Positions 1 through 10,378 of a stretch of DNA of 23,705 nt are shown piece by piece; position 1 is the stretch's first letter; each line of letters starts with the position of its first letter. Source of the stretch: Zarea fungicola. Lineage: Eukaryota > Ascomycota > Sordariomycetes > Hypocreales > Cordycipitaceae. The notes under the pieces are model-generated. The model saw only the letters and a program-made list of their open reading frames with translations. It was not told the origin of the DNA and did no database searches. The stretch is from contig FWCC01000342.1 in the NCBI GenBank assembly GCA_900169235.1, positions 1 to 23,705 of the forward strand, written 5' to 3'. Position numbers and translations under genes: made by a program.

Positions 1-2
1 AT

Positions 3-116
3 GTCCACGCTGAAGTCAAGAGTGTGCCGCCAAAGGCACACCCGATGGCTGCAGCCAAAGCGTCTAAAAAATCAAGCGACATCAATTCTGCGGTCGTTCC
101 TTCCAGCTGCCCTTGA
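3..116 (+). CDS. Possible C-terminal tail of a gene off the left edge
   Basis: An open frame enters from the left edge in frame 3 and ends with TGA at 114-116, giving 37 residues rich in Ala, Lys, Ser, Pro and Val. The composition (a stretch like MAAAKASKKSS) resembles the disordered C-terminal tail of a eukaryotic protein. No domain can be recognised. The overlapping frame starting with ATG at position 1 gives a basic 50-residue peptide that looks less protein-like. Without upstream sequence this remains a guess from composition only. Confidence 0.2.
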   Translation, partial: VHAEVKSVPPKAHPMAAAKASKKSSDINSAVVPSSCP

Positions 117-551
117 AAGAAAGCTACCAAGACTGATGCTGACTAGTCTTTGATGTTGCAGTTTTGGGGCTACTGGTGTGCTCATCGTCCAGGTTCGACC
201 AACTGTATTTGTTCTGCATGTTGGCAGTTGGATTACGAACTAGCGTGCAGCAGAGGACACCATTTTGGCGGGAAGTAAGCATGAATAAGATGAACAAGAA
301 ATCAACGCAACTGATTTAAAAATATTATTATACCCATATGTTGCTTCCTCTATTGCTCTTCTGTTTTACAAAGCTAAATTTGGATACTTTGGAGTACCTA
401 GCTATAGTTACCTCGACCGCCTAGTCGTGGATTGCGTCTAACACTTCCATACTTCCCGCATTATTGCAAGGGTATCCGTGCTGATATTACCGCGAATTAT
501 TATCTCTTCATACTAGCTTCTCATCTATCCGTTTTCCACAGGGGTAAACAA
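117..551. other. Short intergenic stretch, nothing recognised
   Basis: No ORF or RNA gene I can support. Around 315-380 it is AT-rich, which would suit the 3' flank of either neighbour. The plus-strand frame at 432-785 is largely the antisense of the minus-strand gene at 552-896. Confidence 0.4.
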
Positions 552-896
552 CTATCCGGAAGAAGTCTTGAACTTAAAGGCCTCGCCAGTGGTCTGATCT
601 GGCTGGTTCTTTTTCCAGTGAAGGAAGCCCACAGCAGTTTTATATGGTTGGAACCCCTGTTCAGCCATCCCAGCCTGCATAATAACATAGTCCATCGGAG
701 GCATTCCCATCTCGTCCTCTTCGGGGCTCAAGCCTCCTTCAAACCGCCAGGCAATCCATGCCCCACGACTAGCCTTGTCATCTAGCGTATATTTGGTGCT
801 GTATTTGGATACGCGGCCTGCCAGGTGGGCATTTAGCGCCGCAACATCAGCTCTGGCTTCAGCAGCCACGGGAATAACAAAGTCCCACCGAGTCAT
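552..896 (-). CDS. Hypothetical protein, 114 residues
   Basis: The complete frame runs from ATG at 896 to TAG at 552-554; an in-frame TAG lies six codons upstream of the ATG, so this start is the only one available without an upstream exon. The product is soluble-looking, with no signal peptide or membrane segment. It has a mixed alpha/beta composition, an Ala-rich segment near residues 10-27, a Trp-containing motif (AWIAWRFEGG) near residue 48, an acidic loop (SPEEDEMG) near 57-64, and a Lys/Thr-rich tail. I do not recognise the family. Balanced amino-acid use and the lack of low-complexity sequence make it more gene-like than its neighbours' frames, but homology was not tested. A chance ORF or a degraded gene piece is the alternative. 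Confidence 0.42.
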   Translation of the reverse strand: MTRWDFVIPVAAEARADVAALNAHLAGRVSKYSTKYTLDDKASRGAWIAWRFEGGLSPEEDEMGMPPMDYVIMQAGMAEQGFQPYKTAVGFLHWKKNQPDQTTGEAFKFKTSSG

Positions 897-2570
897 TTCA
901 ACGTACTTGCGTGCCTACTGTTGTATCCTTGAATTAGCTCGGTTATTCTTGCCCATGTTAATCAATTGCCATTCTTTGCTGTCGACTGGCTAGGGTCTAG
1001 ATCAACCGCCGCCCGACGCCAACGAGCACTCACCCCGTCAAAGGAAACTCGGTTCTAGCGTTAAGATGCCCCAGAAGCGTCTTAGAATAGTAAATGCGAC
1101 ACAAATCGCATTCATGGGAAACGAAGATGCATCGACATAGACGAACATCACCATCAATTGGCAGGTGAAGTGGCCTCATATACCATGGCTGCGCAACTAG
1201 AGCACTGCAGCTTTACATTATCAACTAACTACAGCTATTGTCTATGTCACTGACGGGCAACCGCGAAACATGGGTTTCTTTTGGCTACTTGGTGGGCTAC
1301 TTGTGGAAGCGGCGGCAACCTTCAAGAGCCAAAAAGCAACAATCGGACGATTGGAAAGCTGCTCGCTCGCCACTCGAACCAGCGCCCAGAACTGCTACGC
1401 CGAAAGACATCAACGGATACGAGAACAAGTGGGCAAGAGAGAAGCTGCCATCGGCTGGAGTGAGAAGCTGCTGCCACACCCAGAAAGCCACCAATGACGG
1501 AGCATACAGCGCCGATGGTGCTGCTGATGCCAAAGCATAGCTAAAACTGTTAGGCCGAAAGCGGCAACAGAGGAAGTCACCAACTGTGACTTGGTTGTCA
1601 GAAAATGACGGCGCAAAGAGGACACGATGGGTCATGAAGAAACAGGGAACTAGCGCACAATCCCAGAAAGGGCAGGTCAGACGTGGAGGAGCCAGAATCA
1701 CCAAATGGACAAGGTACAAGACACCAAGAAGTGGACTGGCTTGTCTAGAGACACCCCTTTCCCGCTGTAGTCAAAAGAGAAGCTGATTTGAAAGAGAAAT
1801 GGACGAAATCCATTTGTGGACGACCCGCAGGTCAACGTTGATGGAAAGGTTCACGCCACCAACACCTTGCACCAAAAGTGGTTCCGCGACTGCTAGCTCA
1901 CGCCCGACCCGAGTTGGCCGACCCCCACGCCGTCTTTGGCCCATAGCACCAAACGATTGCATGCTGCCTCGAGTTTGCCCAATTGGCCAGCGATGAAGAA
2001 GAGCTACTTTTGGACACACGTTGTAGAAAGTGGACGCAGGATGCAGGAGTGGACGCAGGGTCCAGAAGTGGACGCAGACTGAATGTAGGTAGCCAGGCCA
2101 TGCTCTCGCTCGATGCAACAGCATGGTGGACACGTATACCGTTTCCTTCCACTCTTCCTTTCTCGTTCTGACCATCTGGTAGCTGTCGTTGCGCTAGCCT
2201 CCCATATATCAATTCCCAGTGACGTTACTGTCAGGGAAATCTAAATCTAAGCAATCGTTACAACCAATGAGCCGCCGCTGCCCGGTACAGACTACGAGCA
2301 GGTCCGGAAAACGACCTTATTCGCTGGGTCTAGTTGCCGCAGAACGCCAATCTATCATGGCGGAGAACGGGTGGTAACAAGGTTCGTTCTTATTCTCACC
2401 GCTTAAGATCGAAAACAGTACAGCAAGTGGTGTAAAATTTATTATTTTTCATTATATACGACAAAGTGACGCTTCTGCCCCAGCGTAACCAACTTGCTCG
2501 CTCGCTTCAAACTAGCCAGTCATTATTCCAGGTACCATGCCAATAGTGGCAATGGGCTCTCTGCCTGTCG
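897..2570. other. Intergenic region with many overlapping non-coding frames
   Basis: Several frames of 60-140 codons overlap each other on both strands (for example 1238-1540 plus, 1297-1719 minus and 1771-2175 minus), but none shows a recognisable domain. The plus strand is purine-rich from about 1310 to 1800, which removes stops and probably explains the long frames. A small tandem repeat lies at 2029-2085 and an AT-rich patch at 2433-2465. A decayed mobile element is possible but nothing identifies one. Confidence 0.4.
2029..2085. repeat. Three tandem copies of a 19-bp unit
   Basis: The 11-mer AGTGGACGCAG occurs exactly at 2029, 2048 and 2067, so the period is 19 bp, while the 8-bp spacers differ. 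Fixed spacing with variable spacers suggests an old minisatellite or a short duplicated motif. No role is evident. Confidence 0.75.
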
Positions 2571-3194
2571 TTAGATCCATAGCCACAGACCAAAAGCTGC
2601 CAGTGGGACAGTGACCCACAACCCTCCATAGACAGCTTCCGCAATGCTTCCATAGTACATGACACGATAGTACAGATTGCTGTTCTGCTCATAATACATC
2701 TCGAAAAGCAGGCGGTAGGCCGGAATTCTGACGGCTATGGTTCCGCCCATGGAAAGGAGCATGATTGTCAAGACAAACCGAGCGGCGAAAAATGCAATCC
2801 AGAGTACATCAAATTTGCTGTAACAAATAAAGAGAACTCCGACGATGGCATGAACGGAGCAAACGACGGGGGTACTGATTGCCGTCTCTGGCACGCGTAA
2901 ACCTTCAAAATGCTGGACTTGACTCGCCAAGAGGCCATGATCCGCATAACCCCTCAGTAGGTCCGTGCTCGCTAAAGAAGTCGCAGAATGGGCGTTGACA
3001 ACAACCAGTGCCACATCTAGTAAAACGAAGAACTACGCACCCAGGCGCACCGCGACAGACGTTTCGACGGTCGGTTCATGAGGACGGTGTCGGGCTTGTT
3101 GGTTGCTGTGGATGGTACGAGAGTGCTTGCTTGTAGGGTGATTTGGTGTTGAGTAGCTCAAGCACACATGAAATAGCTGGGCGGTATTGTCCAT
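2571..3194 (-). pseudogene. Multi-pass membrane protein, frame broken by one stop (or 5' exon unresolved)
   Basis: The main open part (from codon 3032 down to TAA at 2571-2573) encodes about 154 residues. It has a hydrophobic start (FFVLLDVALVVV), two adjacent central membrane segments (a VVCSVHAIVGVLFICY stretch and WIAFFAARFVLTIMLLSM) and a C-terminal one ending GLWLWI, so about four membrane spans. No ATG opens this segment. The same frame continues upstream through one TAG (3033-3035) to an ATG at 3194; in that reading the stop sits where Trp (TGG) would suit the sequence. I tested introns that would remove the TAG: GT donors at 3118 and 3085 put the downstream exon out of frame, and the one at 3068 gives an intron of only 36 nt. 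The family is not recognised. Either a single nonsense mutation killed the gene or the true first exon lies elsewhere. Confidence 0.45.
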
Positions 3195-3206
3195 CCTATT
3201 TATAGG
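3195..3206 (-). promoter_or_regulatory. TATA-like box
   Basis: On the minus strand this reads CCTATAAATAGG, a good TATA-box match directly upstream of the ATG at 3194. If it is functional, transcription would start about 30 nt or more inside the frame, so the ATG at 3194 would not be transcribed. This adds to the doubt about the start of the membrane-protein gene. Confidence 0.3.
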
Positions 3207-3524
3207 ACCAAAGGCAGTAGGATAGATGCTGGGACCGTGTCAGGCGTGGGCCTGCATGAGTATAGACCCTAGACACAAGTAACAACCAACAGCTGCTCAT
3301 CCGCACATGCTTCAAGAGGCTGATTTGTCCCCAGTGACTGATTGCGATGACGTCGCACCCGTCTTATAGATCAAGTCACCCAAGTCCGTGTACAGGCAGG
3401 AGGTGAAAAGGTAGACAGGTAACGAAACTAGAGCGAGTGATGCTCTCTGGACACCGCAGCGCCACTTCAGCATACGCAACGATAACGCGACTGCTACAGC
3501 TTCATATAGTTTACTGATAATGCA
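3195..3524. other. Intergenic space between two minus-strand genes
   Basis: Apart from the TATA-like box at its left edge I see no gene or structure. It would hold the promoter of the membrane-protein frame and the 3' end of the Myb-like gene. Confidence 0.4.
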
Positions 3525-4416
3525 TTATTCTAGTAATGAACTACTCTGAGCAAGCTTGTGCCTTGGAATGACCTCTTCAAATTTCCTATTCGATGCCAAA
3601 TACAGTGATAGATGAGAGCGTTTCTGGCATTCTGCTGCGCTAATGCCGACCTGAGAGGCAACATATATCCATTGTTGCTGCTCATGTTCAAGGAGAGCCT
3701 TCTCAATTCGCCGATCCTGTTTATCCAGTCAGCTTTTATGTCTATATCTCCAGGGCTTATCGTTACTCGTATCAACACAGAATGCATACAATATCTTTTG
3801 TCCAAGTAACTGATTTGGACTTCAACTTAGTGCTGTATCGTACCTGAAGTGCGCCAGGCGACCTCCCTGGTATTTGATTTGCGATTTCTTTCCAGGTTTT
3901 GCCGCTATTCCGCAAACGAATAATGAGCTGATCCTCTGGAGGAGTAAATTTAGCACGAAGCTGGCCACGATGCGGCGCGGCGCTAGAGCCATTCGTATCT
4001 GTTGTGCTGCAGATAGCTTTCTCGGCCGCAGAGAGGATGTTGTAACGTTTTAAACACAACTTTCCATAAGTAGCTTCTGGGGTTCTATCCTGACATCCAG
4101 ATTCAGAAGATAAATCCAGTAAATTTTGTGGAAAATGCTGAGCACTGTTTATGTAGGATAGGCAGCTACTCCCTGCTTGTGATGGTTCAATAGAGCCGAA
4201 GATCATATGTGTAGAACATAATTTATCACAAGCTACTTCAGGGATATCAGCACGGCAGTTTTCCTCATCATGCAGCTGATTCGTAAAGGTATAACTGGTA
4301 CTAATCGGAATCGTCATTGTACCGCTCTCGTCGAAACTAGAGGACAGAAAAGGACTGAGATCCACATCAGCCATCACGCTATCAAATTTAGATTCCATGA
4401 CGGAGGTAACAATCAT
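3525..4416 (-). CDS. Myb/SANT-like DNA-binding protein, two exons, 272 residues
   Basis: Exon 1 runs 4416-3790 (209 codons) and exon 2 runs 3716-3525 (63 codons plus TAA). The 73-nt intron has donor GTATGC, a branch-like GCTGAC and acceptor ACAG; splicing is in phase 0 and bypasses the stop that ends the unspliced frame. The N-terminal ~150 residues are low-complexity, acidic and Ser-rich. Residues ~160-200 form a Myb/SANT repeat: FTPPEDQLIIRLRNSGKTW, then a second helix with KEIA and a recognition-like stretch GRSPGALQVRYSTKLK. Exon 2 completes a second, weaker repeat (IEKALLEHEQQQWIYVA, then VGISAAECQKRS). Such fungal Myb-like proteins bind DNA in the nucleus; the target here is unknown. 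The clean splice joining two halves of a domain argues that the gene is real and intact. An alternative start is Met7. Confidence 0.78.
3717..3789 (-). other. Spliceosomal intron in the Myb-like gene
   Basis: The 73-nt intron starts GTATGC and ends AACAG, with GCTGAC about 16 nt before the acceptor as the likely branch site. Removing it joins two frames into one continuous Myb-type region, which is the main evidence for it. Confidence 0.75.
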
Positions 4417-7400
4417 TATAGAACATCCCTTTGTTAGAGCTACATAAGGCGGATTATATGAAGATATTTAAGTCCATTGTGGGGATAATCGGGTATTATG
4501 GCGCCAGTTTAGAAGGCTCCACGCCGAGTGAGACACATCCGATCTATCTATAAATGGTCGATTTCAGGCCAAATACGGTACATGATAATATGCGTTGGCA
4601 GACCTATGATTGCTGCAGAATGTCCCCAAAAGCTCCAGGCACGACATCCAGACCATTGTTCCTAGACAGGGCTTGGCTGCAAGACATACCCAAGATGCAA
4701 GAGCCTATTGGGCGTAATTTCATCGCCGTCCCATGGCTTCGTCGTCAATTTATGTCTTGTGATTGAAGAGGAGCATGAATCTTGACTAAAAAGGATTGGC
4801 ACCGAATCCTTAACAAAACCTCAAGGGCATAATACAGATTTACATCATTATAATGTGAATATAAGTTAATATATAAAAACAGTTAACCCTCCATAGTCAA
4901 CTGTGAGGCGTACGGCAGACAAGTAGCAAGCCTAGACAATCGAGGGCTTGGACAGAAGACGTGAGAAGCCTGAGCTAGTGCAAAATCATTCAATAAGCAG
5001 CGTCATATTGAATGTCGGTGTTTGCCAAGCTAGAACGAATGCCGTAATGGGGCGGGCCGTCTGATGTTAGCGCCAAGATGTGCGGAGCACCCATAACATT
5101 CAGTGGTGTAGTCGGGGCAAATATCCGGATAGGCGTCAACATTCTAGCAAAAACGGCCCGAAAGATCTCGGAGCAAGCTTGCTTTTTCTTATAGCAGCAG
5201 TTATATAAGCCTGTATTGCGTCAAGCTGATGCTATGTACTTATAAGCCCACCATAGTGTTCGGATGCCATGCATTTAGGTGACATACAGAATGACGTGAT
5301 CGGCATCGAAATGCACTCAGTAATCGTTCATGTAATCCATCAAACCACCAAACACAGCACATGCCGAGGAAGAGACCTTTATCTTAATGTTGCGTCAGTG
5401 CTACGCTTAGAATTTTCATTTAGTGCACCAGATATAATTCAAGCTTACTAAAATCCTTCAGGTCACAGAAATACATACCAACTACTTGACAAAAGTATGT
5501 ATTGGCAGCACAAGGCGGAGGAATCCTGTACGTTTCGCCGGAACTTCATGCATGACAGCTCATTCAAAACAGTGCGCATTACTTGTCAACCTACATTTCG
5601 TCGCTACATTCAGCCACATGACGTAACCAAAATAACCGATCTTGGGTTGTTTAAGTTCCTATCCCAACTAATGACGTAGTTGATCCTCAAAAATGTGGCA
5701 GTGCTGAGGAATACTTCGCCACCATTAGCGATTATTATTGCCTTGACAAAATGAGTCGTTATCTAGACTAAAGCATGAAGTAATGAACTGCGGCGGCACT
5801 TCCATTTTCATCCATGCTTTGACTTTCCTAAATTGCAGCGCGTCGTCACTCGATCGAAAAATGTGTTTGGCTCGCGCCTCTGTACACCATGCCGCCAAAC
5901 ATCCTTGAAAACTCAACGGAACTAGGCCCGGCCCGGCGCGGCCCGATCCGATTTGCCCAACCGGCCTAACTAACATAATTAGGAAGAAACACGCAACATA
6001 ACATTGAGTTGCGTGGGGTGTGGTTATCGACAGAAAATGGGGTCTGTTTAAGCCAAGCCTGCAGCTAAAATGGTACATTGAGCAGGTTGCTCAGAGCCAC
6101 TACATAAGGGAGCACCATCGCACCTGTCCCCATAGCTTCGTCTTCCAGCCAATTAACACTGTCAGATCAATGCGGAATTCCTGGTCTGTGTGACACTTTT
6201 TGACTTTGGTGGGTCTGGCTACAACGTCCCACAGCATGCTAGTGAAATTCAATGCAATCCATCCTCACATACTAGTGAGGGAACGGATCGTGGCCAGAAA
6301 ACCATTACTTCTTGAGAAAAAGGAGAATCAAGACAACGCTAGTGAACACATCCAAAACGTCAAGACTTGACGTGTAGGCGTCCACCAGCATGGCCCTTCG
6401 TCATATTAGTCAAGAATTGACTCGGCACGGATAAGCGAAGAGTTATGACCACATTCCTTCACTGGTCCCTTCAAAGAGCAAGTTCCGCTGCCCGGTGGCA
6501 GTGAATCAGGAACCTTGTAGTAGTCGCCGCAGTGTGTTTTCCGTCCAGTGGCCATATGGCGCTCAGGTCTCTGAAAGAGAGGCACAGGAGGTGCTGAGCT
6601 AAGCTATTCAGAATGCGTTCACTTTAGCATGCCCAGCGCCTCTTACAGCACAATACAAGTGTTCATAGTCTCTCACTCCCTGGCCGCATTCCTGCTAGTT
6701 AAAAAGCACGACATCAGCTCACAGGCACTCATTTTCAGCCCCTCAACCGTCAGCTGGGTCCGAGATAACTGGCTAAACATTAGTTTTTCGGTCTGCATTC
6801 TCTCGGCCTTCATTGGCACGGCTGCCGCAGTCAATCTAGCCTTATGTACCAAGCAATGAAAATAATACGGAAAGCGGCAGCAGGGAAAACCCTCTGGGTG
6901 GAATCAGCGGCTGCGAAGCCGCTTACGGTCCGAATGAAACAACATCCGCAACCAGTATAGAAGAGTAAGCCTTCCAATAGCCATGACTCTTTGCTTCCGA
7001 AGATGTCCATGACGTCCAAGTGATCATGTCGTCAAAGCCGGCATCGCAGAGGATAATGAATTGCTCCCAAGGTCATCCTCTGTGCTGTTAGTGCCACGAT
7101 AGATTGTAGTACCCAAAAGCGCGTCAAGTAGCCTGAAAAATTGACACCACTAACAAACAATGAACAGCTCGAAGAGGTGGGGATTTTTATAGTGAGAGTA
7201 CAGCCCGCCGGAACTCCAACAGTTAACTAGTTCCAAGTGGATCAAGGGAAGACTTCCGTTTGCAATTTGCGAGAGCAGATCAAACATTGCCACGGTCGCG
7301 TTTCTTATTGAAGATCCAGACTGGGTAGGCATTACACTAAAAATACAATTTAACAAACTTAAATGTCATGCTTTGCCACGCCCAGCGCCTGCGTATGTGG

Positions 7401-7620
7401 TAATGATCACTCTGATCAGTGACGTAGTTGGCAGTCATTTCTGGTTAACAATATTGAATTAAAGCGGAAAGCAGAAGTGTAGCACCAGTATAATAGTTAC
7501 TATGTTTTGGATTAGATGATATTTTATATTGCCAAAGAATAATATTTGTTAAATAGGCGTGTGTTTTATTTCACACGAAGCCACGTCACCTCTCGGGGCA
7601 AGAACTTTTCTATTTTGTAC
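4417..7620. other. Long gene-poor region
   Basis: Only short frames (60-117 codons) without recognisable domains occur here, such as 4554-4766 plus, 5725-6078 minus, 6629-6859 plus (one hydrophobic stretch) and 7150-7356 minus. AT-rich patches at 4840-4880 and 7440-7570 are typical of fungal intergenic DNA. A GC-rich island sits at 5925-5967, and a stem-forming sequence with arms CGTGTG and CACACG lies near 7560. The first ~150 bases would contain the promoter of the Myb-like gene. Confidence 0.45.
5925..5967. repeat. GC-rich GGCCC island
   Basis: A run of overlapping GGCCCG-type units (GGCCCGGCCCGGCGCGGCCC) followed by GATCCGATTTGCCC and CCGGCC stands out from moderately AT-rich surroundings. 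Similar GGCCCG strings are found near the ends of some fungal hAT elements, so this may be a transposon-end relic, but I see no transposase or paired terminus beside it. Confidence 0.35.
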
Positions 7621-9250
7621 TGGTACTAGTGGAAGTTGAACCGGCATGTATGAGGCTCACGCGTAGCTGACAGAAACCCAGCATATGCCATTCGTTCCCA
7701 ATTGCGACACTGTACCTTCGCAGCAGCGTTGTTGTGCAGGTGATCATTTCAGGATTGGTCCCGCTCAATCACAGTTGCGCCAAATCTGGACGCAGAAGCA
7801 AATGCCAACTGTTGAGGCCAAGACTCAGAAAGCAGGAACCAGCGAATTTGCACAACAAGTGGAAGCCGATGAACGTGGCTCGTGGGCAAGTGATTCTGAA
7901 TCTCTATTGGACGAGATATAAAAACCGGATTGTGCACCAGATTTGTCCTGCTTCTGTCCATGCATGATGGTGCTTATAGAGAAGAGGTAATGTCTGGGGT
8001 AGCCCGCCAGTACATAAAGCAATCTGCTTCCCTGCGCCAGGAGCAGGACGGCTTTGCACAGGCATTCAGTAGTTGGATCTCCCGTTTGGAATCCAGCCAC
8101 TTTCATACCAATGCGGTAGTAGCAAACACTGTTTGCCACACAGCCTCAAAACTGCGGTCTCAAGTGTCCTCCATTCTTAGGCACTTCTGTTTGATGTACT
8201 CGAAGTACCATGGCATCTGAATTTTCGGGGCTGGAACCGGTCTATTATCCTAAATAGCTGATATCGCACGTCGTTGTCGTGGTAGCTTCTACGTTCACTG
8301 ATACCACTCTTGCCGACGCCGCTACGCCTATTGATGATTCGGACGGCCGGACGGTTGGCAATTTTGGAAGTTACCTCATCAACGTCCTTGTGTAGCTTCT
8401 TAGTCTTTTGGATATCTCAGTACTGCACCTTTTGCTACCCTCGCCAGAGGGACAGCGTTGAAAGTTAAATGCTCGTGGCGGCTGCCGTGAGCTGTTCCAC
8501 CGCTGTAGCGAGTACTTTGGTGCTGTCGGTCGTAGATGCAGTGGAATAGATAGACGTAGCATGGTCGGGCTGAAGGCAGATTCGCGGACGCTCGTGCACG
8601 ATGGATAGTGCGTTGTAGAGCCCAAGTGCAGACCTGCGGCGGGGGATGGATATGCAGATCGATGGCGAATTCAGGACATTGTGCAGCTTGTGGAAGGTCT
8701 GCGGGGGCTCATAAGTCGTGGGCGGTTCCGAAACGATGAGTACGCGCTCGTGGCGCGCCTTGCCATGGAAAGCTGACGATGCGATATCCATAGACATAAA
8801 ATGCTCGCGGAATGCTCCCGATGGCGGGAGCTCGAGGATATACTGTGTCGAGAGGGTCAGTGCTCTGACTCGAGACCTGATTCATTGGTGCGTGGTGAGT
8901 ATGTTTGTGTGGGCACGATGGCAGTGACGGTCGCCGCAACATGTGGGAAGCCTGTGGTAAAGCTGATGGCGACGCATATCTCGGGATGCTAGGTGATGAA
9001 CTTCCACATGGGTGACCATATCAGCAACTAAGGCGAGAGAGAATGGACAAAGAAGAGGTTTGAGCTTGATTGAATAATGATTGTCGAGACAGAAGCGGAC
9101 TTTTGTGATCATGATCCACCTCTACTACACCACACCACGATGGGGAGAAACCAGCAGCGGTGGTAACGGTGCAATGGTAGACGAAGATGTGTTGATTGTG
9201 TAGCATGTATTTTGTAGATGGGTAGATGGATTGTCAAGGGTAGGTGAGAG
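7621..9250. other. Region with unassigned frames, possible decayed gene on minus
   Basis: Frames of 70-110 codons overlap on both strands. The most protein-like is on minus at 8465-8797, open upstream to about 8880, reading through segments such as YILELPPSGAFREHF and RVLIVSEPPTTYEPP. Flanking minus frames at 8371-8625 and 8709-8942 could belong to the same decayed gene in other phases. I could not identify a family, a start or a convincing intron, so no gene is called. The plus frames at 7685-7921 and 7930-8220 have no recognisable features. Confidence 0.3.
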
Positions 9251-10040
9251 CGAAAGTCCAAAGTAAAAATAAAAAACACTCTTTAATTTTTTAAAGTTTG
9301 GCTAGATAGGAAGAAGACGTTGAGCGGGATGGGGCCTTCGTTGGATATTAGTTAATCAAGAATTTCTACTGCCAGGCGGGAATTCGACCATTAGAAACAT
9401 GAGCGCTGAAATACGAGGCTGAGCTGCGACCATTGAAACAGCTCGTGTGAGTCCAATAATTTATCTTGCAATTGTCAGGGCACCGATGAAGTTATCACCG
9501 GAGTCTGACGATAGAAGGCTGGTGACGAAGGACCGGGTATATTGATCCGAGCTAGCTTCGACCTCGCAGGGAGAATCTAGCGATAATTCCTTTAGCTACA
9601 TAGGACCTACCTGCACATATCGTGAATGCAAGCACTCTCTTCTACAAAACCCTCACAGCAATCCAGTCTACTGCAACTTAGTAGGTGGAGAAGCTCTCAT
9701 CTCCTGAGACTCTCCAAACAGGTCATTAAGCTCCTAGCAAATCCACCGCAGTGGTAGCTTTGTAGGCTATTTCTGCGAGCTTTAAACAGCACGAAAGTAG
9801 GAGCAGAAGGTCAACAGAGACGGAAACAAGGATGGGCTGGGTCGCAAAATATGGCCAGTGGGTAGTGGTTTTCGTACGTTCTACTGCTCCCCGTTTTAGT
9901 CTTGTCCACTGTCATGCAAAACCAGCCGCGGCTTGCGATTTGCTGGCCACACAGTCACGGTTTCTAGGCAATTAGAAAAACATATTTTACTTGGAGATTT
10001 CATTTCACCTAGTTTCCTTCATTTTCGGTAACCGCCGGCC
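9251..10040. other. Non-coding left flank of the hAT-1 element
   Basis: No frame of note is present on either strand. An A/T-rich segment lies at 9265-9300. I looked on minus for the missing C-terminal part of the hAT-2 transposase, which a simple insertion of hAT-1 into hAT-2 would place here, and found no SAE-R-FS type motif. Confidence 0.45.
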
Positions 10041-10053
10041 CAGTGTTGCATTC
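10041..10053 (+). repeat. Left terminal inverted repeat of hAT-1
   Basis: CAGTGTTGCATTC, exactly complementary to 12880-12892. The CAGTG start is usual for hAT ends. The match stops after 13 bp. Confidence 0.92.
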
Positions 10054-10200
10054 GGTATTGAAGAACCCTTGTCAATAATTCAATACGTATTGAGGATATT
10101 GAATTTACTCAATATTGAATCCTCAATACTGGGATTCTCAATATTGATTTATATTGAGGATATTGAGTATATTGAGGAGAGTGTAGGGTACCGCTTGGTT
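10054..10200. repeat. Left subterminal motif array of hAT-1
   Basis: About ten copies of TATTGA/TCAATA in both orientations, for example the perfect 14-bp palindrome TCAATACGTATTGA at 10080-10093 and repeated GATATTGAG units. Subterminal repeats of this type are the usual binding sites of hAT transposases; binding here is inferred. Confidence 0.75.
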
Positions 10201-10378
10201 GAGTGATGTTGTCTCGGTCACTTGCTGAAAATCATGTGACAGTGTATTTAATGAATGTCTCACCATGGAATTGTTCCCAGATAATGTCGAGAATCTTGCG
10301 CTTAGACACTTCTCTGTCTGCTTATAGGCAGTCGCTTCTATTAAAGCATTATTCGACACCAGCCAATGATGGGCAAAA

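Noticed and set aside
1238..2175. A set of long overlapping frames on both strands that might be a gene
   Set aside because: They overlap in several phases, have no domain, and are explained by purine bias on plus that depletes stop codons.
7555..7582. CGTGTG-TTTTATTT-CACACG hairpin as a terminator or RNA gene
   Set aside because: A 6-bp stem is expected by chance in AT-rich DNA and eukaryotic genes do not use such terminators.
8465..8942. Minus-strand frames as a possible spliced gene
   Set aside because: No start, splice pair or domain could be supported; described only as an unassigned region.
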